Positions 1 to 12,151 of a stretch of DNA of 60,000 nt are shown here, piece after piece. Both the position numbers and the translations under genes were made by a program. Source of the DNA: Branchiostoma floridae (lineage: Eukaryota > Chordata > Leptocardii > Amphioxiformes > Branchiostomatidae); the NCBI RefSeq assembly GCF_000003815.2, contig NC_049987.1, positions 12,300,778-12,360,777 on the forward strand, written 5' to 3'. Within the stretch, counting starts at the first letter, position 1; each line of letters opens with the position of its first letter. The notes beneath the pieces were generated by a model. It had not been told where the DNA came from, did no database searches, and was given only the letters and a program-made list of their open reading frames with translations.

Positions 1-189
1 TCCCGTCCTGATCCCCTACTGGTACCACCACCACCCCCTCCTCACCACCGATCAGGTCGTACTTCTTGGTAGAGGGGCTCGGTATGTAGCTGGGCTGGCC
101 GGGAGGGAAGCCGCTGTCTCCCACAAAACTGTGGTCACCTGACAGGGGAAAGGTCAGCCAGCTGATGTCCACCAGCACCTGTCTGGGAA
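1..189 (-). CDS. eva1c: EVA1C-like exon D: linker after lectin domain 2 and extracellular stalk (partial, runs off left edge)
   Basis: This exon continues the SUEL-lectin receptor gene on the minus strand. The acceptor is a pyrimidine run ending TTTCCCTACAG, with the exon starting at 189. Joining in phase 1 to the preceding exon (last base G at 53986) makes GTT and reads CVPRQVLVDISW, the short linker that follows the last lectin domain in EVA-1 proteins as I recall them. The remaining ~50 residues are rich in Gly, Pro, Ser and Asp with no cysteine and no hydrophobic stretch, so they look like an extracellular juxtamembrane stalk. The frame stays open to base 1. A competing acceptor (AG at 180-179, exon from 178) reaches a TGA within 15 codons in the required phase, which supports the upstream one. 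The transmembrane helix and cytoplasmic tail must lie beyond the left edge. The part of this exon nearest the acceptor also appears as decayed copies in the adjoining intron. Confidence 0.8.
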
Positions 190-1180
190 CTGTAGGGAAA
201 CAGGACAAAGGTGTAAGGCAGCTGTCTCTGACAAGTACTACAGCTGTGAGCACCTGACAGCTGTCTGTGACTTAAGCACTACAGTTGTAGTCACCTGCCA
301 GTTTAATGTGGCTGGTACTGCATCGCCTGATAAAGACAAAGGTTAGCCAGCATCTGAACTGTAGGGATACAATACAAAAATGTAAGGCAGGCAGCCTCAC
401 TGTGACTAGTGCTGTAGCTGTCAGTTGTCTGGACTGTAGGGAACACAAGACAATACAGATACATAAGGCAGCCCTGTTTTTAAGTTCAGCTGTGGTAACC
501 TAACATTGGGAATGTCGGCAAGCACTTGTCTGGGAACTGTAGGAAAAATGCAATTAAGCGTAAGACAACTGTCTTCCTTCAGAAACTTTGAACACTTGTG
601 ATCAAGTTTGCCACGCCAGGCACAGGAACAGCTTGTATACAATCATAGTAAAGGGCACTACAGTTGTGTCAGTTGTCAATAGTGAGTCTTTTTGGATGTG
701 TGAAAGAGTGATGGGGAAAACAAGAGGTTATGACATGTGAAATAAAGGTCAGCATCATGTTTGTCTGGGCCTCACATAAGTACAATGTACGGTATCCAAT
801 TAGTATTGCTAACTTTGCCAAAGTGACTTTGCAAGGAGGAACCATCTATATGTATACACCCAATAATCAAAATGTAAGGAAACTGCTTTCTGTCACAAAG
901 TTTGACAAGCAACTTCGGGCACAGGAACAACTGGCACACAAGTACAGTCCCAGGCTCTGCTATTCTGCCAAGTCCTATCATTCAAGAGTGAGTCTTGTTG
1001 GATGTGTGACAAAATAACAGGGAAAACAGGAGGTTATGGCATCAGTGAACAGTTAAAGGTCAGTGTTTGCTTGTCTGGGCCTCATGATCACTTTGTACCA
1101 TGTATGTCAACCAATTAGGACTGCTGCCTTTGCCAAAGTGACTTGGCAAGAAACTAAGAACCATCTACATGTATCACGAC
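127..1180. repeat. Degenerate tandem array overlapping exon D and the adjacent intron
   Basis: Two levels of repetition are visible. The segment GTCACCTGACAG to CTGTCTGGGAACTGTAGG (131-195, straddling the exon D acceptor) recurs in diverged form at about 289-370 and 491-545, with shorter echoes at 251 and 426. Further into the intron a larger unit of about 308-315 bases is repeated once (about 555-870 and 871-1180). Shared blocks are GGCACAGGAACAACT-like, GTGAGTCTT.TTGGATGTGTG, TTGTCTGGGCCTCA, TTTGCCAAAGTGACTT and AACCATCTA.ATGTAT. The large copies differ by roughly a quarter to a third by eye. Confidence 0.7.
423..536 (-). pseudogene. Decayed duplicate of the 5' end of exon D with an intact acceptor
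   Basis: A copy of the exon D acceptor region sits in the intron. The minus strand reads TTTTTCCTACAG, then an exon-like start at 536. In the same phase as exon D it translates PRQVLADIPNVRLP, against PRQVLVDISWLTFP in the true exon. The frame stays open for about 37 codons before a TGA at about 423. No strong donor is visible before that stop, so it looks like a non-functional duplicate or pseudoexon. A weakly used alternative or terminal exon cannot be excluded. Two weaker copies of the same acceptor, followed by diverged exon-like sequence, lie near 433 and 367 on the same strand. Confidence 0.55.
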
Positions 1181-3099
1181 CCCTTTTAGTATTGGCACAT
1201 TGTCAAAGGCTACATTCCAACCTCTTGTAAAAGAAACATTAGATAATGGGTTCAAAGAACCTTAAAATATTTTTTCGCACTGAAAAAATATGACACTGCT
1301 GAGCTATACAGTATGCCCAAAGTTGCCAGTTTCATGTCGTACAGAGCAGGGTTATTGACATTCTTTGACAAATGGGTCCTGACTTTTTGTGAGGAGGCAA
1401 ACATACCATAGAAATGTTTGGTTTCAAGCAGCCTGAAACAGTTTTGATTGCTCCTATCTCAAGAGTAAATGTAGGCAATGAAGATGAGGAGAGCAGAGCA
1501 AATCTTATGCAAGTGACTGTTCCTTTAAAAAGTTAGGAATGTCATCTATCATTTTGTACCTGGCCTGGCCTGACACAGCTTATGTTTTTGTACTTGAACA
1601 ACTGTTACTTTTATGGACAATTAAATTATTTTTATGGGGCATTAAATTGCTTGTGGTATAGATACTCCATATTCAGCATTGACACTGTGCATTTGAAACA
1701 GTAAATCCATTTTTCACAGCAGGCAATTAAGAACCAACATTTAACACCACACTCCATTTCCATATCTCAAAACTCATAATTTGTCAAGTGTTGTTGAACT
1801 TAGTAATCAGGATTAATCGATTCCTTATCTTCAGTAACAGCTGATACTATAAAGCCCCACCTCTTTATAATCACAGCAAAGACAGTCTACACAGAACAGC
1901 TATTATCCAACAAAACCTGCTGTTTGTTTCAAGATGGATTAATTTTGATTAATTTCCTCTTAAGCAGTGGTAAATCACCTAGTGTTGATCATACTGTGCA
2001 CATCGCAAGAAACTGGTAATATGGTCTTCTGGTACAAGACGAGAGTGCAAATGTGGATACCTCCTTTGGATCAGAATTCTTCTCAAAGGGTCTTAATGTG
2101 AATATTACTCAATGTTTATTTTGGTTTTTCTCAAGATGAAAACTTTGCCACCATCCAAACAACAACAAAATGAGTAATCTATAATTACAAATTTTACACT
2201 CTTGTGTTCACTTGTACAGAGCAATAAACATTGGCAATTATCTATAAACCAACTGCAATATAAATTCAGTTACCACAACTTATCAAACTACTTCTGTACT
2301 GGTAAAAGTTAATAACAGTCACCACCCCATCTTATCTCTTTGTACAGTACACATTCAGCTGGCAGATGATGAAGTACACTTTTAAGCCATTAAGTAACTC
2401 CTCTTAGTGTAAAACTTTTGACAAGAAACAGCCCATCTGATCCATCACAGAGTTAACAAGTTCACATGGGAACAATTACGCACAGCTACAGGTCCTGAAC
2501 ACAACCAACATCCCACGCCAATTAGGATGCCCAGTACCCAGTTCTAATCCACTCCTTGTTAGACAGCGAAATTTCTCTAGGTAACGAATCTGACAACAGA
2601 CAGCGCATCTGACCCGCTAGTATTACCTATGGTGGCAGACTTTGTTGACAAGTTCAGTAATGAGATAACTAAGTACCTAGGAGCAGGTGAACTGGTTCTC
2701 TGCTGTGTTAGACCACTGCTCTCCAGGTGAAGTGTGCTGACACAGAAGGGTCTTTGTATTAGCCCAGTCCAATTATGATGGAGCACGTGTCAAGGTTTGC
2801 TCAAGGGTGGGGAATGGGGTTTCAGGTCTTCATCAAAGACTGGGATGAGTATTCTACAAGCCATTTTTAACCTACACCTGCAAGTCCTACTGTAACTTTT
2901 TAAAGTTACCAGATAAATTTTATAGTTGGACTGTTGGTCAGATTTTGATGAGCAGATGAATACAATTGTTATTTGATCATAATACTTGAAATTCAAAAGT
3001 TTCAAATAAAGATGATGAATCCCATTTAACATTTCTGATAGGAAAGTGAACCTTGTAGGTTGACAGTGATGTGTGCCACCAATTTGGATGTTTTAAAAG
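1181..3099. other. Intronic stretch without recognised feature
   Basis: AT-rich, low CpG. No open frame with domain character, no inverted-repeat element and no RNA gene was recognised. Confidence 0.5.
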
Positions 3100-3307
3100 T
3101 ACTGTAAGTGCATTTAAGTTCGCGGGGATTTAATTTCGCGGTTGCGGGACAAGGACTGTTTGCTGTGGTTTTCAGTTCGCGGTAGCACCATGAACTGTAG
3201 TCTGTTACTGCCATGGAAAATTGTTTGCGGTAGTTGTAAGTTCACAGTGAATTGGCAATGCGAAAACTGCAAACAAAACCACTGCGAAAATTTCTGCATT
3301 TACAGTA
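3100..3307 (+). mobile_element. ~206 bp TACTGTA-ended MITE, copy 1
   Basis: A 208 bp segment begins TACTGTAAGTGCATTTAAG and ends CTGCATTTACAGTA, giving short inverted termini (TACTGTA/TACAGTA with an inverted TGCA block). The interior carries TTCGCGG blocks in both orientations and a central TGTAGTCT.TTACTGCCATGG core. The same layout recurs at 9327 (inverted), 33120 and 47315. No protein is encoded, so it is a non-autonomous element. The outer TA may be target duplication or part of the terminus. Confidence 0.8.
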
Positions 3308-3357
3308 TGTGGCAGTATCCCAACCCTTAAAACAGTAGTTTTGACCCTGGGGATTTA

Positions 3358-3399
3358 CAGTGATTGGTGTGTTCTCATCAGTGATTGGTGTGTTCCCAA
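3358..3399 (+). repeat. Two-copy 21 bp tandem repeat
   Basis: CAGTGATTGGTGTGTTC plus four bases occurs twice head to tail (starts 3358 and 3379), with one or two differences in the last bases. Confidence 0.75.
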
Positions 3400-6300
3400 C
3401 CAGTTCTGTTCCTAAAACATCATCAAACCCCAAACAGACCCTAAATACTGCCAGTGTTATGGCAACAGAGAGGCGGGAAGCTCCTGTCATACCTCAGCCA
3501 AGATCAGTGCTATGGTCGGCCCTGTGACTGTTTACCACTAAACCTGCCATGAACAATGCCAGCGGAAATGCTGCACAAAGAAATACCTTTACATGCAAAA
3601 CAGAATCATTCTGCTTGCCTGTGTATAAGGGGCAAGGTGGGCACAAAATTGCTTAAAGAGAAAACGTATGAAAGAAAGATTGTAAAAAGCCTTTCTTTTG
3701 CAAACAGCTCTACTAAGGAATTTGAAACATCTTTGTACAAATAAATACACATCAAGTACATACCTCATCACTTGTATGCTGTTTTGGAGGGTTCTACAAA
3801 TGAGATAAATCAAGAGGTGTCTGAGTAAAATGTTGTTACTAATGTACACTGCCTTATATATTACAGAATCTACTTGAAAGGCTTTTCTGCCAAAGGAAAA
3901 CAAAGGCATGGCAAAGGAAAACACCAAAACCACTAAAGCACCTTTACAGTTTACAGATGAATCAAAGCTGAGGCCAACTGTACAAATATGTTACATGCTT
4001 ACATTAGCACTACTTACCACCATGGAGCCAAATAACATGAAGAAGTAATCATACTGACTTAAAAGTTTAGATACTACCTGTTCTCACACCAACTGTTCAC
4101 TTAATTATCCTCACTAACTGGCGTTTGGACAATGATAAAGTGTTAGTTATAAAGTAGTAAACGGATGTGTGGATAACATTGCAGTACTTAAATGGTATGT
4201 TTGTGAATGAACAATGATCTTTACAAAGAGTTTCAGTCATACCTGCATCTTAAGTGGCATTATCACAGTCAACTGCAGTCATACATAAGTCACTACACTT
4301 AGGTTATAGATCTACTAGTTGATGATTTGATTGATCCAGAGGGCTATAGTCCTACAGTAGACATTGTTCAGGTCGGCACACACCTGGCTGTTATCAGGTA
4401 ATGCCAGGTGACAGCTGAGTTACCGATAAGGGATCTGGTCCTGCAATATTGCATGGTGAGTTACAATTACCTGACCTACTGCCACGATTCATTATCCATC
4501 ACTTCACTGTTAATTGTACTCATAACTTAACATTTTTGGTAATAAAAGTTTTCTACTACTAAAGGTTTTGTTCTTAATCGTGTTGTAAGTTACAAGACAT
4601 TTAGAACAAAATAGTAAGTTTTGCCTAAGGAATAAAAATGCTATTCTTATAAACTTTGATTAACTCCAAACATTTCTACAAATTCTTTCATGGTCAAGTT
4701 CAAACCTGTACACCACACACCGATAAATTTAAGTGTCAATTCACAAACTAACATATACTGTTGCTTGTTGCTTATACAACAGAGTTAGATACATATGCCC
4801 AAGGATTAAGTACCCCTAACTATACATAATAAAAATCACAAGAGAAACCATAATTCAATTTCATGGTGCCATAATTTTGTCTGGGATTTCATAGTTGCGA
4901 ATGGATTTGAACTGACAAAACTCCAATGTGATAAGGCCTGATATTCATACAATATTTTTGAAGACAGGTAGACAAGTTGATTTTAATACCATGTGAACTT
5001 GACATTGAAAGTAACCTTCAAGCTAACATGGGCATGAATATGTTAACATGCTGAACTTTGGCATTAACACATAGATCTTTTCTCTAATTGTCTGTAGCAT
5101 AAGGACAGAATACAGAATGCTCCACCCTCTGGAGACTGACTCTTTGATGAATGTTGTTGCCTCCACCCTGCACAGTGCCTAGAGCTGGTGGGCAGGTGTT
5201 GTGAGCTGATAGCTCACCCAGACTGTAATGCCTCATACTTCTCTGTCACACAAACATGACTCAGCTAACTTACAATTTACAGTCATCAACTTTACAGGTG
5301 ACAAAGTTAGAAATGAAATACATTATCATGACAAATGTCACAATTTGGATACCTTTGAATAAATATCTATTATGTCAAGTAAGGTTTCTAGCATGTTGAT
5401 ACCCCAACTTTTAATGTTGAACCTTATGATGTTATAGAGCTCTGTGCAAAAGAATCATAAAAGTTTCTTCCATCATACATTTACAGTTATCTTTATATTG
5501 TATTGTGACCAGCATTTCAGGGTGACTCACTGGCTTAAGAACATCCTTCGGTCTGGATACCTAAGACTTGAAAGAATATGACAATACAATAAAGCTGTTC
5601 TATTTAGAATCTTAAAGGAGGCTCCTCCCTCTTTCTTCTCAACCCTATCAATGTCAAAGAAAAATTGTCAGTCACCATATACCATCTTTCCTTGTATAGA
5701 GTTGTCCTTGACCCTTCCTTTTGAAATCTTGCCCTTAAATTCTGAAATGGAATATCCCTCTTCATGTTATATAATTACAAGACAGTGGAGCAATGTCACA
5801 AGGTAGTAACTCATTTCCCAAATATACCTTCACTATTTATGATGGATACATTTTATCAAAGATAATATTTCTGAAAGCTGGGAATATGAGACATAACAAC
5901 ATCCCAAATCCTGCTTTAGGTTAATCTCCAAAATTGTTCTCCAGATAAGGTTATCCATTCCCATGTAACTATGCACTGCAGCTCTCAGATCCATGACATT
6001 CCTCCTTGTGTTTATGAGTATTTCTCTCAAACATCATAGCCTATTTCTTAACCTTTGCTTTAGTGTGCAGAATAAATGTTGTGTTCCCTAACATTATCCC
6101 CTTGGAATTTGGATTGATCTACAATGGCATGACAGTGAAGTAAGAGAGTTCACAGTTGACAAAAGAAAAGAATATTAATGTTTAAATAGTGGATCATAGC
6201 TACAGAAAACCAAAGAAAGGAAACCTTACACAGGTACACAAAGTATAAGACCAATTGTATGACAGCATTGTCAATGGACCAATGAGTACAATTATAATTA

Positions 6301-7807
6301 TGTAAATGTAAACAACAAGAAGTGACATAAATAAATTCTTATTCTTACAATTGCATCTATTGCTATCTACACAATCCAATATTCCAGAGAAACAAGGACA
6401 ATTTCTTGTATGTATGATGAACCAACCTATTCCCCTGCCCAGAGTCAGGAATGGCCAGAAAAGTATGCCACCATCTCCATAGCTGTGAAACTGCAGACGG
6501 ACTGGTCCTATATATGGGAGTCTCCTACTGAGGGAGCTGATCTATCATGAAGCCCTTTGGCAGATATGACAGGCCTGGCATATTTAGCTGTGCACTTTCC
6601 CCTGGGGTCAGCCAGGCCTGAGCCTAAAACATCACAGCCACTGGGCAGAACACAAACACCAGCTTCTGTTTCACATTAACCTGTTTCCTGGCACAGTTCT
6701 GACTGCAATTTCCCAGGAATGTGTTCTAGATGTGGGGATGTAGTCTATCAGCCCTATAGGCATGGTACGTGACACCTGCTACATTATCAAAATCACTGTT
6801 GCCACATATAATATAACTCATGTCAACATTTACACATATTTAGTGACATGGTTGTCGTTATTCAAATCAATATGACAGTGGCGGTCATTGGCACAAGAAA
6901 ATTGGGTTGAAACAAGGGTTTGGCAATCCAGTTCTGTACTTTGAGTTGAAAGCACAATCTGCACAAGGGAGACGATAGTTTGAGGCTATGCAACAATGTA
7001 GAGTATTACAGAGGTGGGATCATTATGCTAAGGTGCATATTTTACAAAGATCTTGAGACTCTGAAATAATGTTGAGAAATGTGCTTTTCACCTTAGGGGT
7101 GCTTAATTAAGATGTTAAATTATTTTTGTGCTGAAAGGTGAAAATTTTGAACTAATATTTAAGGTTGTGATACTAATTGGCTGATCTCAATTTAGTATCT
7201 TTCATGTGAAAAAAAGCAATCAGATGAAGGAAACCCTCAAATAATTTTCTGTCCTTTCCATTGAAATTTCAATCAACATATTATTCTAAAATACATGTAG
7301 AGCATACTATCTGTTTTGCTTTACTCAAAGGCAGTGAGAGAGAGTCATTAAGCATAAGATAAAATCTATGCGGCCTTAATCTCCCTGAGTGGAACTGTGG
7401 AAGGACTTCTGACTCAGAAGCAACTTTGACTCTTTCCTACAGCTAATCTGATATCACAGCGGAAAGTTCCAATCCCATTTCATGCTAGAAGCCCCATTTT
7501 CTTCTGGAAATATTTATCTCGCAGCACTTGGCACTGCAACCTCCATGTGACACCTAAATGTAAAAGGCCCAGAAAATCCCATTAAAGTGACTTATCTGAT
7601 GAAATACTGTACAGCAGGCACATATCAGAAATGGAATAATATTACATACCAGGGTGTAAAAGTAACTTTATCTTGACTTAAAGCTAGAAAGGTTACCTTC
7701 ACAGCTTCTATTAGGCTAACGCAATACAGTTACATGTACTTGGCTACACTCTTATATATATTAGCTGGAAAAATTCAGCAATGGTTTACCCCTTATGTGT
7801 GATATAT
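3400..7807. other. Intronic stretch without recognised feature
   Basis: No gene, structural RNA or clear transposon was recognised. Two subregions are GC-richer than their surroundings and could be conserved non-coding sequence (4340-4480 and 6430-6770), but nothing in the sequence alone proves that. Confidence 0.4.
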
Positions 7808-7964
7808 ACAGTCAAACTATCCAAGAAGATCACTCAGGGACCATGTAGTCTGGTCTCTTTGGACAGGGGGTACTGTAGAGAGGATTGTTAATTAAGGCTT
7901 GTGAAAATTATATAAGGGACCACCTCTTTTGGGTAAAGGTGGTCACTGGTACAGGTTTGACTGT
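7808..7964. mobile_element. CAGGTTTGACTGT-family MITE, copy A
   Basis: The left end reads ACAGTCAAACTATCC and the right end CAGGTTTGACTGT, whose reverse complement is ACAGTCAAACCTG. This gives imperfect terminal inverted repeats around 157 bp of non-coding sequence. The interior GTCTGGTCTCTTTGGACAG is matched at 27925-27945, and the right end recurs at 28062 and 31618, so it is a repeated family. Confidence 0.65.
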
Positions 7965-9326
7965 TGATGTTTTTTTAACAATTGTGAGAACACAAAATAC
8001 TCAGTTGGCCCTCTTGAAGACAACTTCACTCTCAGACTGTCTATCCTCTCACCCCAGCTAAAGATACCTCCCATGTGGTAATGCTATACCAGATATAGCT
8101 CTCCATTAAACTTCCCACTGACTCCTTTGGCACACATTTAAATGGCTCAGAAGTGGGATGTGGTCAGAGGTTGAGTTTTGCCTGAGGTTATCATTACCAA
8201 GTCTACTGCTGCTGATGGCACTCAGCTATCACAACCAGCCAAGAAGCCTTCCATATATTTTGCACAACTTTTGAAGAATAAAGTTCTTGATAGCAAGTTT
8301 TCATTCTAAGCATATAGTAATTGCAAATTATAATTCCTGCAGGTATCAAGGGTAAGCCTGTTATTTTCTCCTCATTAGGTTGTACACATCAATATTTTAC
8401 AGGAGAAATGTCTGGATGTTGGACAGAGATCAAAGTGATCTATAAGTACATTGCATGTCACTCTTCAACATAACTAGATTGATGCAGGATTCTTTATTCC
8501 ACCCAGGTGTCATACTTGTTGCTACGTCCAATATAGACCAGTCACTGCATCATCTTTGTGAGTTTGAGACTGTTACTCTGTGAATCTCAATCAATGTATC
8601 ATGTGCAGGAACAAGATTGGCCTTGAAGAATCCCCAAATCTCCATGAAAAGTAGCTTCACTTACTCCTGTTGGATGGGAATCTGATGATCTTTGATAGAA
8701 CCAATTACCGGTAAAGCCCCAATTCTATGGCAGAGAATCTGATGGTACCAGAGAGGTCAGGGTGGATCTCAGACTGCCAGGCACCAGGGGGAAATTGGGA
8801 CTCCTCTGCTGTAAAATGGGTGCTGCTGTATCATGCCATCTTAATTGGAAAGCAATGCAGAGGGAAATGTAGAGGAAATGAGAGGTATTTCTCTTGTCCA
8901 GCAGTAATAGCATCTCACAAAGCAGGGATATCAAACCATTCCCCACCACTTTGTGGTTTTACAGACTAATGCAAGTACATGTATCTGCCATGGACGAGCC
9001 TTGTTACCGTTAAAACAGTAAGTAGACACTCAAGACTGTGCCTTGAAGGTTCAGGGATGCTGCTTGCATTATACATTCGCAGCTTCTGTCCAAACAGTGT
9101 TTCACTGATTTCAAAGTTAAAATAAAACTTGTAATATACACTATCACTGTCACAAGGTACTAGTAATCACCGGGTCACTGGTACACTTCAGATATGTACC
9201 TCATTCATTGGGGACCCAATGGTGCTGTTGAATACTGGGAAGGCAAGAATGTCCACAGAAAAAAAAATCAATACCCAATAGTCAATCTTCCAAGAAGTAC
9301 TAATCATTCATAAATGCCAGAAAATA
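7965..9326. other. Intronic stretch without recognised feature
   Basis: Two short overlapping open frames on opposite strands near 8725-8969 have no domain character. A TACCGGTA palindrome occurs at about 8706. Nothing else was recognised. Confidence 0.4.
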
Positions 9327-9534
9327 TACTGTAAATGCAGAAATTTTCACGGTGGTTTTATGTGCACAGTTTTCGCATTGCCAATTCACCGCAAACTTAA
9401 AACCACAACATTTTTTCATGACAGTAAGAGCCTACAGTGCATGGTGCTACAGCAAAGTTATAACGGCCCATGAATAGTCCTTTTTTTCACTACCGCGAAA
9501 TTAAATCCCCACGAACTCAAATGCATCTACAGTA
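9327..9534 (-). mobile_element. ~206 bp TACTGTA-ended MITE, copy 2 (inverted)
   Basis: A 208 bp segment begins TACTGTAAATGCAGAAATTT and ends ATGCATCTACAGTA. It is inverted relative to the copies at 3100 and 33120: the TACCGCGAAATTAAATCCCC block, seen in reverse complement near the left end of those copies, lies near the right end here. Length matches copy 1. Non-coding. Confidence 0.8.
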
Positions 9535-10208
9535 CTTCCATCAGAGTCATGATGCATCAGTTGACAGGTTTTGTACAATAAGCAATTCAAAATGGAACAA
9601 CATGTAAGTTGTCTCACCTCTCTGCTAATGCTATCAATTCCACACCACAACATACATGTTCTTGCGGAGATAACATCCTTCACTTGACTGTTAACATTAA
9701 AACAGGATTCTTTACAAGCCCTTAACTTCTTAAGACATGTTATGCAGCTCTGAAGAAAACATCCCACAGGAAACAACTTTATCAATGTTGCACCAGTGGA
9801 CCTCAGGGGAAACTGTCTCCAGACTTGCTGTCTGGACTCAGACTCAGCAGGTGAAGAAGGTGTGACGTACGGTACAGCCGACGTGACAGGGCAGAAGCAG
9901 CTTTGAGTGCTTTATTAAGGCTTTCAAGGTGCTGAATAAATTTATGCCTGTGATTAATGGGATCTAGAGTAATGCTATCACACATACAGACACACCGTCA
10001 TCTCTCCATTTATTATACACATGTATGTATAGATACATGTATTCCAAAATGAACACTAAACCCTTCTGTGGTATTGAACACTATATTCTTAATCAGCAAA
10101 CCCTTCAAACCAAATCTTTGATTATACAGAAGAACTGGTGAGTCATCCATGTTTACGATAATCAAAGCACTAAAAAAGAATACTTTTTGACTTTGTCCAA
10201 CATGCATA
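9535..10208. other. Intronic stretch without recognised feature
   Basis: Ordinary AT-leaning sequence between two mobile elements. No gene or RNA was recognised. Confidence 0.4.
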
Positions 10209-10216
10209 TTTGGCAC

Positions 10217-10649
10217 TAGGGCTGGGTACCTGTACAAAAAATTCAGGTCCAGGTCCGGTTCAGGTCCAAAGGATCAGGTCCAGGTCCGGACCTGAACCTG
10301 GACCTGATGCAGTATGACTCATACCAATGGTCCATTTCACTACAAATAGATCTGTTTGGTGGAGTATTAGACTTACACCGGCGTTTTAAAATCCTTCAAC
10401 ACTAACTGCACCTGTGCGATTGGCTGTAAAACTTGGTAGAAATTACTATAAACTCTACTCTACTTCACTCTTGTTATTTTCTTCCACCTACAAGCGCCAA
10501 AACGTGTGAATGCCTGATAAAATAAGCTGTTAATTTTCTAATCGGTCCAACATCCGGTCCACCTAATTTTTTCAGGTCCGGTTTTTCTGGACCGGTCCAA
10601 TAAGAAAAACCGGTTTTGTACCGGTACGCTGTACCGATACCCAGCCCTA
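10217..10649. mobile_element. Non-autonomous hAT-type element (433 bp) with 8 bp target duplication
   Basis: The ends are TAGGGCTGGGTA on the left and TACCCAGCCCTA on the right, perfect 12 bp inverted repeats. The element is flanked on both sides by the identical 8-mer TTTGGCAC (10209-10216 and 10650-10657), the duplication size typical of the hAT superfamily. Subterminal regions are packed with CAGGTCC/GGACCTG and CCGGTCC motifs, including a palindrome at 10273-10308 with 13 bp arms ATCAGGTCCAGGT. No transposase frame is present. The intact duplication suggests a fairly young insertion. Confidence 0.88.
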
Positions 10650-10657
10650 TTTGGCAC

Positions 10658-12148
10658 AATTAGGACTTGATCTTGTCTAATATTTGCAAATATGTCAATT
10701 TTGTTCACTTCACATGTTCACATCAGAATGTATTACCTGCTATCATAGATCTTCCATAAAAGTGTGTGTACAAAGATAAGACTTAAAAACTACAGGCCAT
10801 CTGTTTCTGACTGGTGTCCAATATCTCAAAATCTTTCAATGACTAATGACAAAGAAGGAGCTTTTTCATCAGTTTTAATTAAAGCATGCAGTTGGACATA
10901 AACGGCTTAAGTGTGACAAGATGTACTATGCCTGCCAAAGCTGCATACATTGGAAGCTGGTATATCATGCCAAGGGGCATCTGTATTGGATGATTAATAG
11001 AAACAGGGAACCTTTCATTAATATCTGACTGACTGCAGTCTTTGAATCTTTGCCAAAAACAAATCTGTAGGCTGAGCTACACATTTCATTTTGAAGAGTG
11101 GCAGTTTGTCCTTTAAGCTTACAAGTTACAGATTACTGTCTCCTATTTCACTTGTTGTCTCAAACCTTCATGAATCTTGAAACCATCACTCAATAACAGA
11201 TCCCAACTTAAGAAACTTTACCACAAAGGATCCTACAAATCCTAGGAAATCCCATTTCCTGTCACAATGTTGAGGTAGAAAAATGTCAAATCGCAAACAT
11301 TCCGTCTGACTGAGACTGAGGATTATACAGCTTGTGTCAACCAAATACAAAACTCGTCTGGAACTGAATCCTATACTATCCAAGACACGCACCTTAATCT
11401 TCTCTTCCTCTATAGACAAGCTTTCATTACTGATAAAGTATTACCATTTTGGATCCTGTGGAGGACATGTCTTAGATATGGACCTTGACAGCCTTTCCTT
11501 CATTCCCTTATCATCTTGGCACAGGCACACACTAATGACAAGGGGATGTCGGGCATGCTGTTATATATCTCCTCTGAGCGTGACAGGTAGCAGGATCACT
11601 TTTCCTTCTAAGTTCTAACGTCTTTAAACTTCCAACTAAATATGCTTAGCTTTATCATCACTATGATCAGGGCAAATATCTTTCATGGACATGTTTTATT
11701 GTAAAGAATAAATGCAGTGTACATTTTGACTCTTCTCTGATGTTGTTTCCATTGGAAAGAAAACTACCCTAACTGCCAAATTTCAGCACCAAGGACATAT
11801 CAAGCCCAAAACTCAATAAGCCACAGCCGTGCTGCCAGTACTGCAAATTCAATTTTCAGCACAGTTGGGGCAGCCAACTCCCATCATTAATTGCGTCCCT
11901 GCAGATTCCCAGCCTGCCTTCCCAGGCTACAGGAAATGTCATATCCTGCTAATTTTGAGTATGTAGGACATGGAAATGTCAGAACACTGATTAACCAGAG
12001 CCAACCTACTGTAAAAATGTTCCTTCTGTGTCATTGAATCTGACTGGCTATTGGGGTACTTTCTATTGCAGTCATTTTCATCTTGCCCACAAATAAAACT
12101 GGCCCATCACAACTGTTGATTCTCACCAAATTTACATTGATTCTGACC
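10658..12148. other. Intronic stretch without recognised feature
   Basis: No gene, RNA or clear inverted-repeat element was recognised between the hAT-type and Harbinger-like insertions. Confidence 0.4.
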
Positions 12149-12151
12149 TTA

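Noticed and set aside
171-181. Alternative acceptor CAGACAG|GTG for exon D
   Set aside because: In the phase required by exon C it leads to a TGA within 15 codons, whereas the acceptor ending at 190 keeps the frame open to the window edge.
6508-6518. Possible CArG (SRF) box CCTATATATGG
   Set aside because: There are seven A/T bases between CC and GG instead of six, so it does not fit the consensus.
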